From CAZIVO01 sp964542765 (GTDB lineage: Bacteria > Planctomycetota > UBA1135 > UBA2386), in the NCBI GenBank assembly GCA_964542765.1, contig CAZIVO010000008.1:1-57562 (forward strand): 57,562 bases of DNA, read 5' to 3'. The translations under genes were made by a program, and so were the position numbers. The notes beneath the pieces are model-generated. The model saw only the letters and a program-made list of their open reading frames with translations, was not told where the DNA came from and searched no databases. Below are positions 50,052-57,562 of the stretch, one piece after another (position 1 is the stretch's first letter; every line of letters begins with the position of its first letter).

Positions 50052-51494
50052 CTACTTGACGATGGCGATCTTCGTGGCGTTCGATGCGAAATCCCAAGGT
50101 TTGGCGAGTGCGTATGCGAAGTTCACGTTCAAGCCGGATACCCCGGGAATGGCGGGGAGGTTGAACTTTGCTGATGCGGTCCCTGCGGTATCCAGAACGC
50201 CAAGGAAATTCGTGAAGACAGCGCTCGCGGATGGGTCGAACAAGAGTTGTGAAAACAGATCGAGATTGAGGGGCAGCGTTGCAGCGCCCCCCGGAAGCAG
50301 CGTGCCAGGAGAGGTTCCGCTCAAGCTGGCGAGCAATGCATAGCTTCGCCTGGCGTTGCCACGTGACGCGCGCAGCGTGAAGTTTGCCGTTCCACCGGTG
50401 GCTGAGGACAATTGCGGTCTGTCGACTCTCAAGAAGACCTTGTCGAGATATGCGCGGTGTGGTCTCGAGAACTGGTGGTTGGCGGTGACGTCCCAGTTGA
50501 TCGACCAGGTCATCAGCCCTCGGAAGCGTGGATAGCCGCCGGCGGCCGCCAGCTTGTAATTGCCGCCGAAGGGCGAGCCGAGGTAGAGATAGTCGAGGGC
50601 CTTTTGCACGACTGCTGCCGAGGTATAGCCACTGCTCGCCGCTCTGGTGCTCGCGGGTAGGCCGATGAGGACCTGGTCGGGGCGAAACCCCGGAAAAAAG
50701 ATCTTCGATCCGAAGGCGTCAACGACGAACCCGGCGAGCAGGCTTTCGGCCATCGCCACGTGGAAGTCCGCCGTCGCGGCAGGATAGATCTTGCCGTCGC
50801 GGCCGAACATCGAGCCGCTGTTGTAGTGCTGGACGTGTACGTAGGTCAGTTTTGAGCGGAGCGCGTGGAGTACCGGGAGGTAAGCCCCCCAGACCCCTGT
50901 GTAGGTCCGGTAACCACCCTGTACGAAGGCTGTCTCGGGGGCGGCTGTCAGGATCATGTTCGGAAATTGTGCCAGCACCTGCTTTACGCCACTGATGAAC
51001 TGCACGATCTGTGGCGTGGTCGGTGAGCGAAAATCCTTGTCGCCGGCTTGCAGCACCAGGGAATTCCCTTCGAGGTCGATGTCCATGCCGTTGAACCCGT
51101 AGGTCTTGATGATGTTCACCATCGAGGTTGCGAAGTTCCTGGCGTCGGCCGAGTTCTTCACGATGACAGGATCATTGCCACCGCCAACGGAGATCAGCAC
51201 CTTCTTCCCGGCTTTTTGCAGCTCCTGGACATCGGCGATAAATTTGGACTTGGACGAGTAGAGGCCGGCGGTTGGAGCGAACCTCATCGTTGCACCCGCT
51301 GTCGTTGTCGGCGTTGCAAACGCGACATTGATGACATCGTAGTGTTTCGGGACAGCCCTGAGCTTCAGGCGTGTTCCCCAGTTATGCCAGTAGCCGACGA
51401 GCAAGCGGTCGGGGAGCGACTGCGCTACGCAAGGACTGGGCGAGCATGAGCACAGGGTCGCGATGAACAAGCAGGCGAGGAGAGTTTTCGGCAT
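50052..51494 (-). CDS. Exported glycoside hydrolase family 18 protein
   Basis: 480 residues. Signal peptide MPKTLLACLFIATLCSC, with Cys residues that could be a lipobox. The GH18 barrel shows LLVGYWHNWG, VLISVGGG and the catalytic motif GFNGMDIDLEG, with acid/base E142 and D138, D140; the first Asp of DxxDxDxE is Asn135. MTWSINWDVTAN is the late barrel strand. Chitinase or endo-N-acetylglucosaminidase activity is likely. A C-terminal beta-type module (ASRGNARRSYALLASLSG onward, about 110 residues) of a kind common in planctomycete secreted proteins follows. An upstream ATG at 51539 is possible. Confidence 0.88.
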   Translation of the reverse strand: MPKTLLACLFIATLCSCSPSPCVAQSLPDRLLVGYWHNWGTRLKLRAVPKHYDVINVAFATPTTTAGATMRFAPTAGLYSSKSKFIADVQELQKAGKKVLISVGGGNDPVIVKNSADARNFATSMVNIIKTYGFNGMDIDLEGNSLVLQAGDKDFRSPTTPQIVQFISGVKQVLAQFPNMILTAAPETAFVQGGYRTYTGVWGAYLPVLHALRSKLTYVHVQHYNSGSMFGRDGKIYPAATADFHVAMAESLLAGFVVDAFGSKIFFPGFRPDQVLIGLPASTRAASSGYTSAAVVQKALDYLYLGSPFGGNYKLAAAGGYPRFRGLMTWSINWDVTANHQFSRPHRAYLDKVFLRVDRPQLSSATGGTANFTLRASRGNARRSYALLASLSGTSPGTLLPGGAATLPLNLDLFSQLLFDPSASAVFTNFLGVLDTAGTASAKFNLPAIPGVSGLNVNFAYALAKPWDFASNATKIAIVK

Positions 51495-51586
51495 GGCATT
51501 CGACTTGGCCGACAAACCGGATCGTGCTGGGCAATTCAACAGGAGGGTTGGAGGAAGCTGTTTACGAGATTGATCTGAGGTGGTGG

Positions 51587-52771
51587 CTACCTACTGGGGA
51601 GGGGAACGAAGATCATCATTTGCTTCTGCAGGACGGCGCGGTCCTTGGCGCTGAAGTCGACATTGGCGAGGATATTGCGCATCAGGGCTTGTTGACGCCG
51701 GAGTGCGCTGTGAATGCGATCGCTCTTCATCAGGCCCCTGTTTTCGAGGAGATCGGCCTCCTGGGTCCAGTAGTCAGCCGGGATGGACCGGGACCACTTG
51801 GTGATGATGGTATCGAGCCGTTTTTTGGCGCCGTCACTGAGAGTGGCCGCGGACTGGAATCTCTGAGAGAGGGTCGAAGCGAGTTCTGTGGCGTCCTTGA
51901 CCCGGATAGGCTTGGCATACTGGCCCAGCATCAGGCTGCTGTCGAAGAGGTCAAAGCCGACCCGCCCCTTGCTGTGCTCGCTGAAGAGTGCGCTTTGCTG
52001 TTCCTCGCTCATGAGGCTGCGGGCCTCTTTGTAGAAGGCATCCTTGAACTCCGCTTCCTCGGCAAGGTTCTCGATCGACAGTTCGCGGTAGCCTTCGGCC
52101 TGTCTGAGGCTCGCATCCTTGGCGGAGTAGAACTCCATCATTTGCTTGAGGCTCTTTTCTTGCTGGGCATCGAGCTCGAGTCCGGCCGCCTTGAGTGCCG
52201 AACTGAACTGATTGGCGACCACGACCGGGTGGGTGAAGGAGCCGTTGATTCCCGCGCCCGGGATCTTTCCGTCGACGATGATCTGGGCCGCTTTCATGAG
52301 ATCTCCGTTGAGTTTCTGGAGTTCTCCCTGCATCGCCAGGTCCATCTGTTCTCCCTTTGCCATCCCCTCGGCGATCTTGGCGATGAGCGGTACCATGTCT
52401 TTCATGTTCGCGCCGACGGTTGCCCAGTCGATCTTGGCGAGGGTCTCCTGGAACCTCGGGTCGTCGAAGGCGACAGCGATGTTGCCATCCTTCTCTTCAT
52501 CTGTCTTTACGGGTGTTTCTTCAGCTTTCTTTTCGGCTTCTGCCTCGGCGAGTTTCTTGCGCTGTAACTCGACGTTCAGTTTCTCGATCTTGGTCTTGAG
52601 ACGGATGTTCTCCGTTTTGAGATTCTCATTGGCCCCAGGTTTTTCTGTTGCCTCGGCCGTGACCTTGTCGATGGCGAGGCCCTCCGCGAAGAAGAGCTTG
52701 TACCCGGCCCCGCCGATCACAGCCCCGGTGATCACAGCGCCGAGCGCGATCGCAGTATCTCTTCCTGTCAT
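51587..52771 (-). CDS. Anchored coiled-coil protein, unknown
   Basis: 394 residues. N-terminal membrane helix or signal anchor (AIALGAVITGAVIGGAGYKLFF), then a coiled coil (ENIRLKTKIEKLNVELQRKKL, about 52-85) and a long helical domain. AAAGGAG-type ribosome site (AAAGGAG before the ATG) supports the start. No catalytic motif is seen. Similar proteins with an N-anchor and helical body occur in planctomycetes next to secreted enzymes. It lies between the GH18 gene and the first sulfatase. Confidence 0.7.
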   Translation of the reverse strand: MTGRDTAIALGAVITGAVIGGAGYKLFFAEGLAIDKVTAEATEKPGANENLKTENIRLKTKIEKLNVELQRKKLAEAEAEKKAEETPVKTDEEKDGNIAVAFDDPRFQETLAKIDWATVGANMKDMVPLIAKIAEGMAKGEQMDLAMQGELQKLNGDLMKAAQIIVDGKIPGAGINGSFTHPVVVANQFSSALKAAGLELDAQQEKSLKQMMEFYSAKDASLRQAEGYRELSIENLAEEAEFKDAFYKEARSLMSEEQQSALFSEHSKGRVGFDLFDSSLMLGQYAKPIRVKDATELASTLSQRFQSAATLSDGAKKRLDTIITKWSRSIPADYWTQEADLLENRGLMKSDRIHSALRRQQALMRNILANVDFSAKDRAVLQKQMMIFVPLPSR

Positions 52772-52970
52772 GATTTCTGCTCCTTTGGATTCACCTGTTC
52801 ATCTTCGAGGCGATGTATCGGGAATCAATGGTCTACCCAGATGTTCGATATTTCGTCAATACGTCTTGGCGAAGGACTCTCAGCATTTCCTGAAGCCCTT
52901 CTGCCAATTTTCCTGACCGGAGGAATCGTGCTCACATCAGGGATCGCGTGAATGTGCAGTGGTTGGCAAG

Positions 52971-54341
52971 CTACCTTCCGTCGCTGCCTTCGATGATCCG
53001 GATGTGATTCTTGCTGTGCGTTGCAAACCACCTGATCGCTTCGGTCCATTGCGGCTCGGCGAGTTGACCCTTCCAGGTATTCAGGTCCGCTGTCATCTTG
53101 CTGACACGATCTCGGTGGGTTTTTGCCAGGTTGTGCTTCTCGCTCAGATCCTCATCGAGGTTGTAGAGGGCGTATCCGTAATCTTGCACGTGGATCAATT
53201 TCCATGGCCCATCGCGCATCGCGGAGAACCAGAGCTTGTGCCAGAAGAGCTGCCGATGGGGGGCAGTCGTCTTTTCACCTGATAGATGTGGCAGCAGATT
53301 CACACCATCGAGTGGGCGCTTGCTCGCCAGGTCTCCGCCAGCAGCTGCCACGCAGGTGGGCAAGACATCTAGTGCGCTGACCATGGGAGCGAAGTCGCGC
53401 CCCTTCGGGAATCGCTTTTTCCATTGCAGGATGAAGGGGACACGGATGCCCCCCTCGAACTTGATGCCCTTGTGTCCGGCCAAGGGCAGATTGCTGGAAG
53501 CATTGTTGGTCGCTCCGCCATTGTCGCTCAGAAACCAGATGAGCGTGTTGTCGGTGGCACCCTGCGCATCGAGCTCTGCCAGGACCTTGCCGATCGCACG
53601 ATCCATGGCCCAGACCATCGCCGCATAGGTTCGGCGCCTGCTATTTTTGATGTGACTGAATCGGGCGATGTCTTCTTTCGTCGCATGCATGGGGCCGTGC
53701 GGCGCCGTGAAGGAGAGGTAGAGGAAAAAAGGTTTGTCGGTGTCTTCCTTGATGAAGTCCGTTGCTTTGTCGCCCAGGACATCAGTTAGATAGCCTTCGA
53801 AAGAAACCTGCTTGCCGTTTTCCTCGATACAGCGCCGGTTGCTTGGCTTGTCATCTTTCTCGGCGTTGTAGAAGTAGCTGCGACTGCCTTCGCGCAAGCC
53901 GTAGAAATAGTCAAAGCCGCGTGCGGTCGGGTAATGGGTGTCAAGATTGCCGAGATGCCATTTGCCGATGATTCCCGTGCGGTAGCCGGCTTGTTTCATC
54001 TTTTGGCCCAGGGTGACTTCTTCGAGATCCATGCCATGCGGGGTCGGCGGGACATTGGCTTCGTGTCCGAAGCGTTGCTGGTAGCGACCCGTCATCAGGC
54101 CTGCTCGCGAAGGGCTGCAGACGGATGCAGTGGTGTGACCGTCGGTGAAGCGGATGGCGCTTGCCGCCAGATGATCGAGATGGGGCGATTTGATGTCGGG
54201 AGAGTTCTGGAAACCCAGGTCTTCGAAACCCAGGTCATCTGCCAGGATCAGCAAGATATTGGGCTTCTCCTCGGTTTGCGGAGGCTTGCTTGACCAGGAG
54301 GCGGTTGCGAGGAGGAGGATCAGTGCTGAGCGAAATGGCAT
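52971..54341 (-). CDS. Type I sulfatase (formylglycine-dependent), exported
   Basis: 456 residues with N-terminal signal sequence (MPFRSALILLLATASWS). The formylglycine site is C75-S-P-S-R with the downstream GLMTGRYQQR. Metal ligands D35-D36 (ILADDLG) and FLSDNGG (late Asp-Asn) are present, and GYRTGIIGKWHLG carries the catalytic Lys and His. A steryl/aryl or carbohydrate sulfate could be the substrate. Maturation needs a formylglycine-generating enzyme (not in this window). The start is the ATG at 54341; 54380 would add 13 residues. Confidence 0.93.
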   Translation of the reverse strand: MPFRSALILLLATASWSSKPPQTEEKPNILLILADDLGFEDLGFQNSPDIKSPHLDHLAASAIRFTDGHTTASVCSPSRAGLMTGRYQQRFGHEANVPPTPHGMDLEEVTLGQKMKQAGYRTGIIGKWHLGNLDTHYPTARGFDYFYGLREGSRSYFYNAEKDDKPSNRRCIEENGKQVSFEGYLTDVLGDKATDFIKEDTDKPFFLYLSFTAPHGPMHATKEDIARFSHIKNSRRRTYAAMVWAMDRAIGKVLAELDAQGATDNTLIWFLSDNGGATNNASSNLPLAGHKGIKFEGGIRVPFILQWKKRFPKGRDFAPMVSALDVLPTCVAAAGGDLASKRPLDGVNLLPHLSGEKTTAPHRQLFWHKLWFSAMRDGPWKLIHVQDYGYALYNLDEDLSEKHNLAKTHRDRVSKMTADLNTWKGQLAEPQWTEAIRWFATHSKNHIRIIEGSDGR

Positions 54342-54514
54342 GGAAGTTCGGTCCGTCGGTGCTTGCGAGTGGGCTGTCAACCGTACACCTAAAGCCGGAA
54401 CGATTCACCTTGGCTGCACGAGCTTCGCCAAGAAGTCTAGTTCAACTCAAACAGCTATCATGTCTCGGTTAGACTGATGGGAGTTGTTCCTCGAAACAGG
54501 CGGCGACAAGTCCC

Positions 54515-55930
54515 ATGAAGATCCCCTGTGCCTTTTCCAGCACCCCTGTCCTTTGCGCTCTTCTTGCGGTTCCGCTGCTTTCGGGCATGACCGGAACGGA
54601 TGTCGGAGGAGAAAAGCCGACCACCGCAGCCGAGCTGTTTCGGTTCGATAAGGTTTGGGATGTCCATATCCGCATCGGTGAGGATGACCACCGCAGCTTG
54701 ACGCCGCAGCAGGGTCCAGGTTTCGATCGGGACTTTCCCTATGTGCAGGCAACCGTGGAGATTGCTGGTCACGCATCCTTGAAAGTCGGGCTGCGCTACA
54801 AAGGCAACTCCAGCTATTCTTCGGCCGGGGGAACGAAGAAGAAGTCGTTCAAGATCGACTTCAATCGAATGGTGGAGAAGCAGAAGTTCCTTGGGCTGAC
54901 CAAGCTGAATCTCAACAACAACATTCTCGACCCCTCGCAGGTCCGTGAAACCCTGGCCTACCACATGTTCAGTGACCTGTCCTTGCCAGCTTCCCGAACA
55001 GCCTTTGCCAAGGTCTATCTGAAGATCGGAGATGCAACCGATGAGGAATACATAGGCCTCTACACCATGGTGGAGCAGGTGGACGACGCCTTCCTCAAGG
55101 ATCGTTTCGGCACCAAGAAAGGCTTGCTCTTGAAGCCCGAGCGGAGCAATTCCTTCCCTTATCTCGGAGAGGAATGGGCCGATTACCAAGGTGTCTATGT
55201 CCCCAAGACGGAAGCCCCAGCGAGCTTCCATGAACGCTTGATGGAGTTCACCCGTTTCGTCCAGGAGAGTGACGACGAGGCTTTTGCTGCGGGTATTTCC
55301 GACTACGTCGATCTACCCGAGTTGATGAAGTTCACCGCGCTTCATGCCGTTCTCTCGCACCTGGATAGCTTTCTCTTGCGCGGTCACAACTTCTACATCT
55401 ACCTCCCCGAGAGCGATGGGCGGTTTCGCTGGCTGCCGTGGGACGTCAACAGCACCTTCGCCGGCCATCGAAGCGCTGGTAGCGGGATGGAACAAACCGA
55501 CCTGAGCATTTCTCGCCCTTACGCGGATGGGGTCAGGCTGCTCTCGCGGATCATGAAGATCGGCTCTGCGCGCGAACTGTATGCGAAGCAGGTCGAGGCC
55601 ATCCTTTTGGGTCCGTTCAAGTCCGAGAGCATCCTTGCTCTGATGGAGAAGATTCGCGCTCTCATCGGTGATGCGGTTTCAAAGGACAGCACCGCCGACT
55701 TTCAACTCTTCGAGGAGAACTTCGACAGGTCATACAAGCGTGCGGTTGAGATTCGGCCGGTCGCCAGGCCCGGTATTCCCGGGCCTGGCTTCAGCGGCCG
55801 TGCCGGAATGCAGGACAAGCCTCGGGTGGCAGCATTCATCGAAGCCCGTACTGCGGCGATCCTCTTGCAGATGGTCGAGGACAGAGAAGGCTACGTCCCT
55901 CGGTCCTTCAACCGCCGCCGCCGCAGATAG
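54515..55930 (+). CDS. CotH-family protein kinase-like, exported
   Basis: 471 residues with N-terminal signal (CALLAVPLLSG). CotH-type segments are VGLRYKGNSSYSS, KKKSFKIDFN, LNLNNNILDPSQVRETLAYHM, YIGLYTMVEQVDDAFL, KGLLLKPE and the late motif FRWLPWDVNSTF. CotH of Bacillus is an atypical kinase of spore-coat proteins; in planctomycetes related proteins are exported and their substrate is unknown. A Pro/Gly stretch (ARPGIPGPGF) precedes the C-terminal helix, and the end is basic (FNRRRRR). It lies between two sulfatase genes. Confidence 0.85.
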   Translation: MKIPCAFSSTPVLCALLAVPLLSGMTGTDVGGEKPTTAAELFRFDKVWDVHIRIGEDDHRSLTPQQGPGFDRDFPYVQATVEIAGHASLKVGLRYKGNSSYSSAGGTKKKSFKIDFNRMVEKQKFLGLTKLNLNNNILDPSQVRETLAYHMFSDLSLPASRTAFAKVYLKIGDATDEEYIGLYTMVEQVDDAFLKDRFGTKKGLLLKPERSNSFPYLGEEWADYQGVYVPKTEAPASFHERLMEFTRFVQESDDEAFAAGISDYVDLPELMKFTALHAVLSHLDSFLLRGHNFYIYLPESDGRFRWLPWDVNSTFAGHRSAGSGMEQTDLSISRPYADGVRLLSRIMKIGSARELYAKQVEAILLGPFKSESILALMEKIRALIGDAVSKDSTADFQLFEENFDRSYKRAVEIRPVARPGIPGPGFSGRAGMQDKPRVAAFIEARTAAILLQMVEDREGYVPRSFNRRRRR

Positions 55931-56056
55931 GTCGGCTTGGCATGACGATCGTCCTGTCCCTACTCGGCAGTGGCGAAGGATGGCTGCTGTACCGGATGTT
56001 GCGCTATCATGTCGCCGATGTTGAACCGGTAGTCGCGTGCTTTGGAAGGAAATGTG

Positions 56057-57562
56057 ATGGCCAAGATCATTCTCGTGCTGTTCGCCTCGGCGCTAGCCTT
56101 GGCTGGCGCTGCGACTGATGTCGTCAAGCACCCGAATATCATCGTCCTTCTCACCGATGATCAGGGGTGGGGGGACTTGCGCAGTTCGGGGAACACCGAC
56201 ATCTCGACGCCGAACATCGATTCTTTGGCAAGGGACGGAGCTAGTTTCGATCGTTTCTATGTTTGCTCTGTCTGCTCACCTACTCGCGCGGAATTCCTTA
56301 CCGGCCGCCATCATGCGTATTCCGGCGTCTACTCGACATCGGCTGGTGGCGAGCGCATGAATCTCGACGAGACCACCATCGCTGACATTTTTCGTGCGGC
56401 TGGATACACCACCGGCGCTTTCGGAAAATGGCACAACGGGATGCAATATCCCTATCATCCGAACGGCCGTGGCTTTGATGAGTTCTATGGTTTTTGCAGC
56501 GGCCACTGGGGCAACTACTTCGATCCCATGCTCGAGAGCAATGGGCGCATCGTGAAGGGCGTAGGTTTTTGCGCTGACGACTTCACCAGCAAGGCGATGG
56601 CCTTCATGGAAGATGCTGTGGGCAAGGGGAAACCGTTCTTTGCCTATGTTCCGTACAATACCCCTCATTCACCCATGCAGGTGCCAGAGCGATTCTGGCA
56701 GCGATTTTCCGATCGCCCTCTCAAACTCAAGAACGAACAAAAACCAGAGAAGAAGAGCGCTGACAAGCACAAGCGCAGCGCTCTCGCCATGTGCGAGAAC
56801 CTCGATTGGAATGTCGGGCGCGTACTGAAGAAACTCGATGCCTTGGGCATCGCCGAAGACACCGTTGTTGTTTGGTTTCACGATAACGGTCCCAATGGTG
56901 TTCGTTGGAACGGCGGCATGAAGGGCAAGAAGGGCGCGACCGATGAGGGAGGCGTGCGCAGCCCGCTCCATTTTCGCTGGCCTGCTGGCATTGCTGCTGG
57001 AACGGCGATTTCGCAGATCGCAACCGTGCGCGATCTTTTGCCTACCCTCTGTGACCTCGCCGAGGTTTCGGTCAAGAGCGAAAAATCTCTCGATGGCACC
57101 AGTCTCAAGCCGCTCCTTCTCGGTGATGCTGGAGCATGGCCCGATCGGATCCTTATCAACCACTGGAAGAGCAAGATCAGTGCGCGCAGCCAGAGGTTTC
57201 GGCTCGACCACGCCGGCAAGCTCTTTGATATGGTTGCTGACCCTGGACAGAGAAGAGCGGTCACCCGAGAACATCCCGAGGTCGTCAAAAAACTCGCCGC
57301 CCGGGTGAAGGCGCACAGCGATCAGTTCATGGCCGGCTATTACCATGATGTTCGCCCCTTCGTGATCGCCCATCCGGAGTCATCCTTCACCCAGTTGCCG
57401 GCGCGCGATGGAACCGCGCATGGCAAGATCAAGCGCTCAAACAAGTTCCCCAACTGTTCGTACTTCATGAACTGGACGAGCATTGATGACAAGATCAGCT
57501 GGACGGCGGAGGTAGGTGCTAGCGGCACCTACGAGATTGTTCTGTACTACGCGGCAGAAGAT
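56057..57562 (+). CDS. Type I sulfatase with C-terminal extension, 3' truncated by window
   Basis: 502 residues seen, frame still open at the window end. Signal peptide MAKIILVLFASALALAGA. The formylglycine site is C73-S-P-T-R, with metal Asp pair D34-D35 (LLTDDQG), GAFGKWHNG and WFHDNGPNG. The end (SIDDKISWTAEVGASGTYEIVLYYA) starts an extra module, probably beta-sandwich, possibly carbohydrate-binding. GGAAGGAA precedes the ATG at 56057. It is a different subfamily from the minus-strand sulfatase (HDNG and spacing differ). Confidence 0.92.
   Translation, partial: MAKIILVLFASALALAGAATDVVKHPNIIVLLTDDQGWGDLRSSGNTDISTPNIDSLARDGASFDRFYVCSVCSPTRAEFLTGRHHAYSGVYSTSAGGERMNLDETTIADIFRAAGYTTGAFGKWHNGMQYPYHPNGRGFDEFYGFCSGHWGNYFDPMLESNGRIVKGVGFCADDFTSKAMAFMEDAVGKGKPFFAYVPYNTPHSPMQVPERFWQRFSDRPLKLKNEQKPEKKSADKHKRSALAMCENLDWNVGRVLKKLDALGIAEDTVVVWFHDNGPNGVRWNGGMKGKKGATDEGGVRSPLHFRWPAGIAAGTAISQIATVRDLLPTLCDLAEVSVKSEKSLDGTSLKPLLLGDAGAWPDRILINHWKSKISARSQRFRLDHAGKLFDMVADPGQRRAVTREHPEVVKKLAARVKAHSDQFMAGYYHDVRPFVIAHPESSFTQLPARDGTAHGKIKRSNKFPNCSYFMNWTSIDDKISWTAEVGASGTYEIVLYYAAED

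Overview
The window looks like a chromosomal segment from a Gram-negative, GC-rich bacterium, most likely a planctomycete (phylum Planctomycetota). The phylum call is an inference. It rests on two formylglycine sulfatases, a DUF1800/DUF1501 pair, a DUF1573 protein, Gld-type ABC genes followed by DUF4340, DUF58 and VWA genes, a CotH-family protein, frequent GTG/TTG starts, and lipid-A sugar chemistry (WaaA). No prophage, insertion sequence, CRISPR array or rRNA gene was seen. A run of ten Ns at 3245-3254 is an assembly gap inside lspA.

Layout. 1-5.7 kb: 3' part of uvrC, a Xer recombinase facing it, a DksA/TraR-type zinc protein, lspA, then pyrD, a response regulator and a small membrane protein coupled by overlapping stop/start codons. 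5.8-17.2 kb: housekeeping genes secA, waaA, metK (behind a structured leader), an anchored HEAT-repeat protein, pyk, rplM-rpsI, a yebC-family gene and a degenerate receiver/GGDEF protein. 17.3-24 kb: a lipoprotein on the minus strand, then a DUF1573 protein leading into pilB-like, pilT-like and pilB-like ATPase genes. 24-32.7 kb: rpmH (L34), an anchored protein, a thioredoxin/TPR protein, the DUF1800-DUF1501 pair, a TauE-type permease, clpP (minus) and rho.

32.8-41.7 kb: ABC ATPase, permease, GldG-like protein and a DUF4340 protein ending in six 39-bp repeats. A strong intrinsic terminator follows, then a new-looking membrane protein, a DUF58 protein and a VWA protein. 41.8-43.9 kb: an isolated rplC (L3), a 48-residue very basic ORF, and a flavoprotein. 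43.9-50 kb: an RNA-centred locus. On the minus strand a promoter, tRNA-Leu(CAG), dus, pcnB, panB and a zinc dehydrogenase lie head to tail. On the plus strand are smpB and ssrA (tmRNA, tag ANKHYALAA). 50-57.5 kb: exported catabolic genes (GH18 glycosidase, coiled-coil protein, sulfatase, CotH protein, and a second sulfatase cut by the window end).

The most unusual points are these. The pcnB reading frame has no ATG/GTG/TTG start upstream of its catalytic motif, and a 12-bp repeat shared with the dus stop region sits exactly there. A very small basic protein gene lies behind a lone rplC. The Gld/DUF58/VWA envelope cluster lacks MoxR and contains an unrecognised membrane protein. Several promoters share an extended GC-TACnTT-GC -10 element. 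The metK leader can form mutually exclusive hairpins.
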